DNA from: Kazachstania africana CBS 2517
Lineage: Eukaryota > Ascomycota > Saccharomycetes > Saccharomycetales > Saccharomycetaceae
Assembly: GCF_000304475.1 (NCBI RefSeq)
Contig: NC_018942.1
Location: 248,001 to 312,000, forward strand
DNA length: 64,000 bases
Direction: 5' to 3'
Made by a program: the position numbers and the translations under genes. The notes beneath the pieces are model-generated. The model saw only the letters and a list, made by a program, of their open reading frames with translations, did not search any database and was not told the DNA's origin. Shown in pieces: positions 1 to 11,800 of the stretch; positions within the stretch are counted from its first letter, which is position 1; the number at the start of each line of letters is the position of its first letter.

Positions 1-1483
1 TTCTCAGCGCCGAATCATCTGGACTTTTGTGAAGACCATACCCTTCAAAGGACATTGGAATTGAATGAGAACCGACCGTATTTTGAGGCATATCCGAATC
101 TAGTATAGCTACATCACTATCAAGAGTTGACTCACTGGGTTTTATAAAATCAGTGTCACTGAAATCAGAACCTAGAAGAGATTTGCCATATGATGACACT
201 GCACTCAAACCTTCTGATTCCTGCTCCGTTAATGTGTTACTCGGAACAACGTTCATACTATTTGGTGAATGTGACTCCTTCGAGATATCAGCAGTTGAAT
301 TATGCTTCAAAGAGTACGATTTCTCATCATTAGAGGGGACGATATCTAAATTGAGATTGTCCAGATCCTGCTCAGTAATATAGGAGTAAATATCGGAAAG
401 ATCATTGTCACCATCTGCAATTTGCACACTTTCATTCATTGTATATATACTAGTATCATCTTCGTTCAGTACCCCATTTTTAGATATACTTAATGACTCA
501 GATTTTGAGCTACTATTTTTAGCAGTATCTAATAAGGAACCTCTCGGAAGTTGGGGAAAATGAGACTTGATTTTGGATACATTACCTGATAGGGTACTTG
601 CATTCGTAGCACCGTTCGTCACATTTAGCACTGTCCTGCCTTCTGTGGTAGTACCATGATTGTTTTCGGGGTCTAGAAGATTCGTAATTTTATTTAATTG
701 GAAAAATTGTGAGCGTAAATCCACACTGTTATCATCATCATCATCTTCTTCATCATCTTCATCTAAATTATCATCATAGTCAAAATTCAGAGCATATTTA
801 TGTCCATTCTTGATATTGAGCACAGAATTTTCCGGGATTGTTAGTGCTGTCTTATTAGATATTCTTTTATCGTTAGTGTCAAGCACACTAGTGTTACTAT
901 CTCTTCTCATTCTAAAAATTCTTCTGAAAGGCAATGTACTTTTCTTCATATGTTTTTTCTTTTCTTCATTGAAATCAGAATCGGACTCAGGGTTGAGTGA
1001 AATTTGTCTATTTAGCTCATGTATCATATTATCATTCTTTACTTCCAAGTCGTTATTGGCGCTTGTGGCATTATGAAGCTCTACGAGCTTGCTTTTTCTT
1101 GGAGCTTGCTGGTGTTGCTCAGCGACATTACCTTCATGGACATCTAGCTCTTTAGGGAGAGGAGACCCCTGCTTATTGATCAAATATGAATTTCTTCTAT
1201 TTTTCATAGCGTTCCTATTTTGCTTGGCTTTTAGATTACTATCTGATGTCAAATGAACATCCATGTAAGTGTCTGAGGTTGGAGGAGATTCCATTAACCT
1301 TAATAAGTTGGATCCATCGGCATCCATAAATAACTCTCTTATATTCGTATCCAGAGTATCAAAACTACCGTTGACATTTTGGCCCGGTGCGTATGGTCGA
1401 ATAATTCTATTCATTTGATCCTTTTCAGGACAGGCCCTGAAAAACTGAGCCCTCAGTCTGTTTATTGATGTTACCGTATCCAT
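1..1483 (-). CDS. AVO1: AVO1, TORC2 subunit (5' part, truncated by window edge)
   Basis: This is the N-terminal 494 codons of the Avo1 (Sin1 family) subunit of TOR complex 2, which sits at the plasma membrane and recruits substrates such as Ypk1. The minus-strand frame is open from the ATG at 1481-1483 to base 1, and no stop is seen. The first residues (MDTVTSINRLRAQFF, then CPEKDQMNRII) and the block with IRELFMDADG and LMESPP match the conserved Avo1 N-terminus. The rest is low-complexity: Ser/Asn-rich with a Asp/Glu run encoded around 725-775. The CRIM, RBD and PH domains expected further on lie outside the window. It is divergent from REX4 with a 445-bp shared promoter, the same arrangement as YOL078W/YOL080C. 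Identification rests on the N-terminal similarity plus synteny. Confidence 0.9.
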   Translation of the reverse strand, partial: MDTVTSINRLRAQFFRACPEKDQMNRIIRPYAPGQNVNGSFDTLDTNIRELFMDADGSNLLRLMESPPTSDTYMDVHLTSDSNLKAKQNRNAMKNRRNSYLINKQGSPLPKELDVHEGNVAEQHQQAPRKSKLVELHNATSANNDLEVKNDNMIHELNRQISLNPESDSDFNEEKKKHMKKSTLPFRRIFRMRRDSNTSVLDTNDKRISNKTALTIPENSVLNIKNGHKYALNFDYDDNLDEDDEEDDDDDNSVDLRSQFFQLNKITNLLDPENNHGTTTEGRTVLNVTNGATNASTLSGNVSKIKSHFPQLPRGSLLDTAKNSSSKSESLSISKNGVLNEDDTSIYTMNESVQIADGDNDLSDIYSYITEQDLDNLNLDIVPSNDEKSYSLKHNSTADISKESHSPNSMNVVPSNTLTEQESEGLSAVSSYGKSLLGSDFSDTDFIKPSESTLDSDVAILDSDMPQNTVGSHSIPMSFEGYGLHKSPDDSALR

Positions 1484-1843
1484 ACAAAAGTAACAGTGTG
1501 GCGCCCTGAGAAGTGCTTCACTAGAACAAGTCCTTATCTGATTTCACAAGTTTTCTTCTCTTAAGCCTGTTTTTTGCCAGTTGATATTTGTGAAAGCCGA
1601 GTATAATCAATTGAAAAGCCTCCTGTATCCATATGTGTTTACATTAGGCAGCCTCGGCAGGCGCAAAACTATTACTTTGACTATGCACTAAATATGACAA
1701 GCTACATTATATAGGGAACAAATAGTGCTTTGACCTTTGAATTATCTGTTTGGTACTCTTGTTGAGTAATCAAGTTATTCGAAGAGTAAGGCTGCGGTGT
1801 AAAGATGTGGTTTTTTCAGCCGAGCTCGAGCATCGGAATATAA

Positions 1844-1866
1844 TGAAATTTTTACAAGCTCATCGA
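1844..1866 (+). promoter_or_regulatory. RRPE plus PAC element pair of REX4
   Basis: TGAAATTTTT at 1844-1853 is a near-consensus RRPE (Stb3 site). AGCTCATCGA at 1857-1866 is the reverse of TCGATGAGCT, one base off the PAC consensus GCGATGAGCT (Dot6/Tod6 site). They are four bases apart and about 65-85 bp upstream of the REX4 ATG. RRPE and PAC pairs mark ribosome-biogenesis promoters in yeasts, which suits REX4. The function is inferred from the motifs only. Confidence 0.6.
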
Positions 1867-1928
1867 AAGATGTAGCTACTATTACAAGAGTGAAGATCGT
1901 GTAAAGACCCAGCGCATTAGTTGTCCAT

Positions 1929-2765
1929 ATGGTATTATCATCAAACTGGTTGGAGCTCCAACAATCCAAGAAAGTTGTAGTGGCAAAAAAGAAGAAGAAT
2001 CCAAGCAAAAAGGTGGGAAAAATACAGAAGCATGTAAAAGTAGAAAAGCCTAATAGTAAGATTATGGATATGGTGTATTCCATGACTAGAACTATCAAAA
2101 CGCAAGAACTGAGAAAAAAAGAGGGGCAGGTTTTCGAATTTAGGGATGAAGTTTCTGCTGAAGTAGATACTCACTCGGCTGGCAAAAGTCTGGACGAACT
2201 CGATAAGTCCTTGGGGTCCGGCAATAAGAAAGCAAAAGAAATAGGTAAATATGTGGCTATGGATTGTGAGTTCGTTGGTGTCGGGCCAGAAGGTAAGGAG
2301 TCTGCTCTGGCAAGAATATCTTTAACTAATTACTTTGGACATGTGATAATGGATGAGTATGTCAAACCTAGAGAGAAAATCACAGATTGGAGAACATGGG
2401 TCAGTGGTATCAAGCCTGAACATATGAAGAATGCTATAACTTTCAAAGAAGCGCAAAAGAGATGTACTGACATTTTAAAAGGCAGGATATTAGTCGGCCA
2501 TGCAGTAAAGCACGATCTGGAGGCTTTATTCTTATCTCACCCAAACTCGATGACTAGAGATACTTCAAGACATATACCGTTCAGACAAGCATATGCCAAA
2601 GGGAAACCACCAAGTCTTAAAAAACTTGCAAAAGAAGTTTTAAAACTAGATATTCAAGGAGGTGAGCACTCTTCTGTAGAGGATTCAAGAGCTACCATGT
2701 TGATATATAAATCTGCTAGGAAGGAGTTCGAAAGATTGCATAAGGCTAAATTTAGCAAAGCATAA
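1929..2765 (+). CDS. REX4: Rex4, DEDDh 3'-5' exoribonuclease
   Basis: Putative RNA exonuclease of the REXO4 family, implicated in pre-rRNA processing (the ITS1 cleavage balance) in the nucleolus. It has 278 residues; the S. cerevisiae protein has 289. A lysine-rich N-terminal stretch (about 15-40) looks like a nuclear or nucleolar signal. The exonuclease domain starts at about 105 and shows the DEDDh residues: D112 and E114 (AMDCEF), D196 (HAVKHDLEAL), then H247 and D252 (HSSVEDSRAT). The ATG at 1929 follows an RRPE/PAC pair. The gene converges on IRA2 with only 95 bp between the stop codons. It corresponds to YOL080C by position and sequence. Confidence 0.96.
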   Translation: MVLSSNWLELQQSKKVVVAKKKKNPSKKVGKIQKHVKVEKPNSKIMDMVYSMTRTIKTQELRKKEGQVFEFRDEVSAEVDTHSAGKSLDELDKSLGSGNKKAKEIGKYVAMDCEFVGVGPEGKESALARISLTNYFGHVIMDEYVKPREKITDWRTWVSGIKPEHMKNAITFKEAQKRCTDILKGRILVGHAVKHDLEALFLSHPNSMTRDTSRHIPFRQAYAKGKPPSLKKLAKEVLKLDIQGGEHSSVEDSRATMLIYKSARKEFERLHKAKFSKA

Positions 2766-2860
2766 TTTCACATATCATATATATTTTCAATTTTAGTGCA
2801 TTTATCATATTATATAATTTTATGAAAGTCCTTCAAATTCCAACTCATAAATATAATGAT

Positions 2861-5800
2861 TCAAGAACTACGTGCCATTCTTGATATTACCATTGTTATT
2901 ATCTTCTTTCTACGATATAATATCATTCGGCCTGATCCAGTTAGTGGTTCTGTCAACTCTTTGGAATCTTGATAAAGTTGAGCACCGTCAAATATTTTCA
3001 GTTCTAGCTTTTTCAAAGTTTGCAAGGACTCTTCATTATATTGATTTAGCTTATAATATTCCTCGAACTGCACGACTGCACTGGCAATTTCAAACACTAC
3101 GGCCATACATCCAGAGCTTTGGTCATATGATGAAAATTTTCTCAGTTCTTGTCTAACAACTGAATAAAACTTAAATAATACCTTGGGGCTCTTATTCAGT
3201 AGATATTTCATGATTAGCGTAAACCTTAATTTGCTTGGCTCATCAAAGTTTGGGCTTGTGAAAAGCGATGCAGCTTGGTACAGAGCCAGGTTTGGGCATA
3301 AAGTATCAGATTCAAGCCATTCGCATAAAAATTTGGGCATTTTGAACTGACCGCCTAAATTAACCACTTCTCCATCAAATTCTATATCCTTCATTATTTC
3401 ATCAAACTGATCGTTTCCACTTACTAGAGAAAGCAAGAACGCATAACTCTTGTATTGATCCGTGCCTTGGTATAGCATTTGCTCACGATAACTATTTCTA
3501 AATAGAAAACGTAGGAAATTCGTAGCAGTTGATTTAACAGAGGGGATAGAAAGACCTTTTGATAAAACAGCAAGCATTGTTTGCGTAAACGTGTCTTCAC
3601 GCCAGATAAAATAACTTACATCATCAAGTTGTGAAATTAAGTTCACTGCAAAATCCTTTGCTTTCATAAGAACCAAAGAAAGATGTTCTTTATTATTAGT
3701 GTTTTGGAAATGATAATCATATAGTCTTTCAACACAATTCGACATTAACAATAAACCACCTTCAAATACACCAGGATGCAAAGAATCAGCAAAGAGCGCG
3801 CCTAACCAAAACATGCGTTTCAAAAGTTCTGAAGATGGATCCAAACCCTCAACTAATTTGCTATACGTGAAACTCTGTGAAATAACTAGAAATAACTGTT
3901 CATCAGTCATTCTTGAGTAGGCCATAATTTTCATAGTTTCCATTAATAAATTTTTACAGAGACCTTCAGAAGTATGGTTTTTGCCTAATATACCTAAGAT
4001 CATCATAGCTCTAGCTGACAGAAATGAATCGTTATTGAAAATAGAATCCGTCAAATACTTCTTGTATTTGCTCTTCCATTGTCTTGATTCCATAGTTGAC
4101 GAGTATTCCATTAGGAGTAGTATATTGGAAACAAAATTATCCAAAATAGAAAATTTGCTAGCAAAAGATGATGCACTAAATTTTTGCAGCATCCTCCCTT
4201 TATCTTGGCTAAAACCGAACATAAATTTAGTCTTCTGTCTCGAAAACACAAGTGTAACCTCATCTATTTTCCTTTTGTTCTCGATTGGAAGAGCTTCGTT
4301 GACAGATAGGGAACTGCAAACATTCATTAACAGTTCAAATAATGATAATCTAAGTTCTGTTGGACCTACATCAATCAGCAACGATATTATAAATAAAATT
4401 TCAGGGAGAAACATTTGAGTCAATAAAGGAGACTCAAAGAAAAGATAAATTGTAACTTTTATTAAAATCTTGAGTTCCGACCAACTATGTGTTCGCGTTT
4501 CCATCTTCAAGGAGGGTAGGAAAGAGTTGATAATATGAAGCAGCTTTTTGACCACATTGGAAGTGATCTCGATAGTAGGAAATCCTGCTAACAAGGCCAC
4601 TGTCTTATCCCAGTCTTTGTTCTCAGAATCTCTTTCTAAACAATGACCGACTATTTCATTAACTAGAATATTAGGCATTCTACCATCAGCACATAACAAA
4701 AACCATAGTTCATGTAAATATATGGCTCCAAAAGCGTCATCCATCACAGTCAACTTTATTAAGGACCTGAAAATCATTGACAAATTTTCAGCTCCCTCCT
4801 CATCATCTCCTAAATAGACGTAATCATATAAATTAGGAACCCAATAGGATAAAACACATATTGTCTGTGGAATACAGTTACTTGGAATAACACTATTCTG
4901 TAGCCCCTCAAGGAAGTACTTCCATATGTATGGAGTTAATTCAGGATGACTTTTCGAGAGCGAATTTGACAATGATGACAAAAATGTAGTTACATCTGCA
5001 GGAACAAATACCTCTGGTGCCCTGTGGAAATGAGTACCGAAGTCTAGATTAAATGCAGTTTCAGTAGCTGCAATAAGGTTATACGAGAGATTTTTGACCT
5101 CTTTATCAGTACTGAATAAACCTACTGCCATGACAAGCAGCAAGTGCCCGACGAGTTCATTATTGTGCAAAGATCCAAAGGACATACGGCCCTTGATTGT
5201 CTGGGATAAAACAACTTCTTCAGAAGTATACTCATTTTCTTCTCTTGCTTTAGCATGGTGAAACATTTTAACGATCTCTAGGTATTTAGGACAACAAAAT
5301 ATCAGCTTTCTTTGATCCGTTAAATTTACTACAAATTCGCCTGAAGCCCCAGTAAACGATGAAACATTTACAGATAAAATTTCAGATATCTCAAACACTT
5401 CGTTTATTTTTAGATCTATTCGCTGTTCCAGGTCTTCAATGGCAAGTTGTCGAGGCATCTCATGTAAAACTTGGAAATATTTATTACCTATCTTTAACGA
5501 AATAGGGAACATTTGGTCGTGCTTCTCATCGTATAATGTAATATCGTGTAAAGAAACACGCATATCTAGTAAAACATCTACACCTCCACTGTTGAACTTG
5601 AGAGATTTCAGTATAGCTTCATCCGAATGTGAGTTGATAAACACATGTGCCACTCTATTTGAGATGAAGGGGTTTTCCCTCTCAAAAAAGGCTGACCATG
5701 ATTCAATAAAATCATTATTAGCATTCAATACATAGTAGGTAGCACAATTACCCGCGACAAATGATGGTAAAATAGTCTTCATCAAGGAAGCTAATTTTAC

Positions 5801-8800
5801 CAAGTCAATCCCACTCTTATCAAATTCAGTACAATCCAATATGAAATAATGCTTTGAGGTCCAAATTCTCATATATACCTGTAATAACTTGAAAAGAGCA
5901 GTTTCGATATCATAACCGGTAGAATGTAACTTTCTCAACGTGAAGGTAACCACTGGTAAACCATCTGCTGATAAAGACTCACGTACAACTGAATATTCTC
6001 CGGCTATTTCCTTATAGTTCTTGAAAGCCAGCCTACTCATGAATTCATATAATCTTGGGTACTTTTCGCTATTTGATCTAATAAATTCGGGAAGTTCATT
6101 ATTGTAGACTTTCTTCGGTTGACCTAGTTGGCCTAACAGTCTATCTACAAATAAAAATGTCTCCTTAAAAAAACCGAAATCGTCCATAGTTTTAAGCTCT
6201 CTAAGGAGAAACTTCCTAATTTGTATCGCATCATTGTAAAGAAACTTGTGGAGAAAATCGAAATCAAAAGATTTTGGCGGACCCTCAGACCTGATGGATA
6301 TATGGACTTCTCTGGTCGGGTCACAAACATCGGTCAGGAAGTTGAAGATTTTTAAGCTACATTCCTGGAGAAATGCACTTTTTGCTTCTAAGATTGGCCA
6401 TTTAGCCAGATTGTCTGCCCTATTGGCTATGTTTTGTATAACTTTAGCCAAAGTAATCAAAGGACGCTTTTCTCTCGCAGAGGCAGTTTCAATGATATTC
6501 TCTGTCGCTGGGCTAACTAAGGCAGGACAAAAAAATCTCAAAAATAGAAATGATCCGACAGCAACGTAGGCGTAGTTAGGGAATTTTTGCTTCACCTCAT
6601 TGAAAATTGTTTGACAGATATAAAAAAATTCCTGGGGAAAATAGGAAATGGAATCAGTAATTGAGTCAAGGATATCCGTCATACATTTCACAAACATTTG
6701 TAACTGTGCCTCAGCGTTGGGATCCCCGGGTTGCAATTTCTCAATTTCAAAAAAGGCCTGATTGTCAACTAAACGTTGGACTGGAGCTCTTAAGGTATGT
6801 GATAAATAGTCAGCACCCTTATATTTCGAGAGTAGTGCAAGTGCTCTTGTGGCACAACTATTCCTACGTAAAATATCCATTGGTCTCGAGGCCTTTTTAA
6901 TTTCATCCTTTATTAGCTGAGCAACAACAATATAACCAGCATTTCTGGTTTCGAAACCGTTCACCAGTACTGCAGCGTAGTCATCTAAGTTGTGAGCAGG
7001 GCAAACCATGGCAGCAGACAATGTTAGTTCAGGGTATTCAACTGTATATTTCAGAAGTTGATCCATTGCTAAGAGTTTGTCATTTTCAACTTTCATGTTT
7101 TGAAGTGGATATTTGGAAAGGTTATTTGTGAATACCTTGAGAAAGGCAATCTTTGTATTTTTATTGTCAGAATAACCCATTGGAAGTGTAAATTGCAAAC
7201 TCGCCTCGATATTCGCATCGGATAAATTTGTCAATGCTAAAGTCACATTTTCGTTCAATATATTCATTTTGTGCCTTAAAGAAACAGGAAACTTCTCGGA
7301 AGATTTACTTCTATCCAGCCCTTTCAAAAGGATATTAAAATAGTTACCAAATATAATGGACTTTGACCTTTGAAGTTCTTCTTCTGAGGCTGTGGTGTAA
7401 ATTTCCAGGGGAACGCTTTCTGTAAGATACGCAATTGCCTTGGAGGCTTCGATTGACGTATCGATGTATAAAAAGTCCAGATCACGTCTTTTTAAATCCA
7501 TTTCTCTATGCGGCTTTGAAAGGTTGACTAAATCGCATTCTTTCATGATGGTGGATTTAAACCAGTTCGTCACTAATTTAAGCCATTTATTTTTCAAAAC
7601 ATAATGATGTTTGATACCTAGATTGATTTCAGAATGTTCCATCGCCTTAAACATTTTCGACATGTGAATAATGGCTTTGTAGTACTTTTGGGAGTCACGA
7701 GGCATCTTTTTGATGATAGCCACTAGTTGATCTATTAGTTCGATGATATCGATTGAGAAAAGAATCATCACTTTTTCGTCATCATCACGCCTTAATATGG
7801 TTCTCACAATAATTATAACTTGCTCCAACAAAATAAAAGATGATTCATTATCAGAAACAGATAGATCTTGGTTCACTATTTCGTCCAGCCTACCTCTGAG
7901 ATGCTGGAATAATACTCTGAATGATAGTGGGTGTAGCTCAATACTTATTATATCTCTTGAGTTTTCTCTTGTCAATAAATCAGCATCATCTAACCACTGA
8001 CACTGTTTGAAGATAAAATAGTCGAACTTTTTTGTTAATTCAATGATATGTTCTTTAAATGGCTCAAATTCCTTATCAGGAGCAGTGTAGCATGATAAAA
8101 AGATACCAGATAGCGCTGCCAGTATGCCTGCAAAATTTCTTAGATCTGATATTTCTCTCTGGTTCCTAGTTCTGTTTAATTTGGTATAGTGGTACCATTT
8201 CTTAAAAATAATATGAATGGAATCGAGCAAAATTGAATCAGGCTTTCTAGCATGCTTTAAAATTGTGTTTCTTACTCTTCTTTGAAAGGCTACCGAACCT
8301 GTTGCACCAACACTATTATCCTTTGATATGGCTTCTACAAAGTCAATATTTGAGATCCAGCTTGGATCTATCGTTCCAACCAAATTTTCATGTAATTGAA
8401 TCATATTATGGTATTGAGTAAACGCGGCCTTGGAAAGTTTCTGGATGTTGGGCTCACTGGTGTATAATGAAACGAATATTGCACGTCCCACACTGCCTAA
8501 TGTGAGTTGAAAAGTCGATTTCTCTGCTTCCAAAACTGAATTTATATGAGGTGTGCCCTTGGAGGCTGTTGCCAGATATGAACGTAATTTCAGGAAATTG
8601 ATAACAATACCCAATAAGGCTTCACGTTTGATAGGGTCGATGTTTAAATCAAAGAGCGCCAGTGAGAATAGACATATCGTATATGTACAAATGAGGAAAT
8701 ATCCGTGAACAGTTATTGTGGTAGTATTCTTACTAAAATTTTCGATATAATTGATTACTACATCCATGAATGCTTGTGCAGTATCCTGTAATGTTTCGTC

Positions 8801-11800
8801 TTCTTCGATAATGGCAACAAAAATTGGTTTGATGATATTTAGGAAATCATTCCTGACCCAGGAAAGGTCAGAATTCTGGTCGTGAGGTAAAATAAAGTGA
8901 CTCGTCATTCTTTTGAAGATACTAAAAATATTTATCATGATTGATCTTGCATTCATTGAATCTTCACTGTCAACAGCTATACGCTGTTCTAAGATCAACC
9001 CTGTTTTACCTTTTATGAATTTTGCAGAGCCCTCCTCAGAATATCTTCTTGCTCTCTGGTTTCTGAATGGCGATTTGTTGTTCCTAGATAGAGGTGTTGA
9101 GCTCGTTACAGTCATAAGTTGCGCTGAAATTGACGGTGAACGTGGATCTTCTGACGCTGTAAAACCAAGTACAGATTCGTTATCGTTTGATGCTGATATC
9201 AAAGACGTCCTATTCTTATTAATAGAAGGGCGCTTTGCTTTAGGAGCAAATAATGGGTGATCGTTACTGCTAGTAGTGGTGTTAGTCTGGCCATAAATGA
9301 CACTATTTGAGAGTGATGTTGTCATTGGATGCGGGGATAATGGAACTGATGTGTTAGACATTGTTAAGGGCGACCATTGAGTCTCATACTCTCCCAAAGA
9401 GTTGTGTGAGGAGGCGATCGACGAATTTTGCGCAGGAGATGATCCCAAAGATGTCATTGACGATGGTGTTCCAAGTTGTAATGACTTCCTCACACCATGT
9501 TCGTCCAATAAAGTTCCATCTAAAATAGAGTTGACAATATCTTCAACTTTATCTTCAAAATATGGAAATGTTTGTAGAGTAATATCTGATGCTGTACAGA
9601 ATAAAGTTTTGAAAAAATCAGAAGTCATGAATGAAATTTTTTTCCTCAATTCTTTTGAACTTGGTAAGTGAAAGAAGATTCTGAAACTTTCAGTATACAG
9701 TTTCAATTTTTGTAAATCTAATGATTCTGTGATTTCGTTTAAGCTTAAGTGATCCAAAAATAATTCCGGTTCCAATTGAATTGCAGAAGAGAAATATTTC
9801 AATTGCAAAATGTAGAATGTGTCAGTATACCTTCTTAGGCAGGAAATCAATGCACTGTTTGGTTTTATTGTGGTATCCCACTTTTCAGCAATATTCAAAT
9901 TGACGCCTAGGATTGCAATCAATCGTCTGGAAAAGGTGACCGATGACAGCTTTTCGTTATTCAGTGATGCCGAAGAGGTCATTGCCAATAAAGTTAAAAT
10001 AGATCTCAAAGAGTCCAGTAAAGTGATATCTGATACAAGATGTGTTCCGTTTAAATTTTTGACCAAATGGGCGACAAATTTAACCGACTTCTTTTTCGAT
10101 CTTTGTAATGATGTGAATTTTTTCAAGTTATGGGCAAAATGTATTGCATGTTGTGGTTTTTCTGTCGGCGTAGCGTTGGCAGAAGTATTACTCCGCGTTG
10201 GTTTATCCAATCCCTCAGAATCTAAGAGTTTCTTGAAGCTCATTGTATTGATTTCAATGAAGACTTCGGAGTCCAACATGAGCAATGTGCACAGAAACCT
10301 CAAAACTGATGTATGTGTTACAGGTTCGAAATCATCGAAATGCGTATAAAGATCTAAAATATTCTCCAAGTGGGAGAGATCAGTCTCTTTAAATGAAGGT
10401 AATACAGGATTATGATGTTTTCTTTTACTTTGTTGGTCCATATGACTCATTACGTTCATTTTATGTGTAGTAGGATAAGACCCAATTGGTGGTGGTCTAG
10501 CTTGCGAGAATTGCTCCAAGTCCGGGACGGATTGTTTTGGAGATGCTAATAAAGACAATGCGTTTAAAGTTGGAATATTTGATACTGAATTGTTCCTAGA
10601 AAGAGATTGACCTGAATTTTGTTGACTTGAAGCTGCTATACTATTATTTGTAGAAATCTCAGTTGATAGACTATTTATGCTTGCTTTGGTAATAGAGTTT
10701 GTAGATGCATTTGAACCATAAGGCGATGATGGTGAGGAAGTTGTTGACGTCGTCGAGGTAAGGCCTGTAGTATTCACTTTACTGAATTGTTTAGACAGTG
10801 GACTATTACCGTTATTGTTATTGGTACCGTTATTATTGAATGAGGATAATGGAGTACTAGCCGAAGAGCCAGAATGAGTTTCAGCCGGCACATTTGTATT
10901 TAGGTTCGTTGGTGAATGCATTGATGAATTGTGATTATTCGTTAATAGAGCTGAAACATTGAATGTAGAGTATATTTCGTCGAATAAACTGTTGACTAAA
11001 TCAGAAACAGATTTGGTGAATTGATCGGTACGGTCATTAGCCTTCAACGTTAGATATGCGTTGACATATTCTTGTGGACGAGCCATTACCCAAAATACCA
11101 ATGCCTTTGATGAATAAAAGAGTAGAAGGTATTTATGTAATTGCTTTTTAGTGGATAAAAACATAATTTTGATCAATTCTAAAAATTTTGGTAGTAGTGC
11201 CTTTGTCAAATATGGAAAACATAATAATTCAAATTGTTGTATTACTGCAGATATGTTTATATGAGGAGTTGAAGGTAGCAATGGTTCTTTCAAAGTTTCA
11301 CTCACGTAATCGAAGTATTCGTTAGGATTCGATGCAGTCACGAAACGCAATATGTGGCCGATAGTGATATCAATCATTTTAGTATATTCTGGGAAATTTT
11401 TTTGTTTCAAATATTCTTGATACTCTGGCAAAATATTATTATAGACCAATGGAGTTGATGGATATAGATAGGAGCACATGTTTTGTAAAATTTCTAAAGT
11501 TCTCGTATTGAATTTAACCTTAGAACATAGTCTTATTAGTTTACTTGCTATGTCAGGGTTTAGTAAATTTGGTGGTTTTTGGTGGAAACAAGGTCTATTT
11601 GTAGAATACCCCATCACGGAACCAGAATTAAATTTTTTCTGTAATTCATAGTTTTCATCCTTATCTAATTCCTTAAATTGATCGAATTGGTGTGGATTTG
11701 GGACGTCAGCCGTAGGAGACTCTTTGTATGACTCGATATGATCCCAATAGTATTCCATGCTGTCACTTAATAATCTTAATAGTACCAAAATCGAATGTAT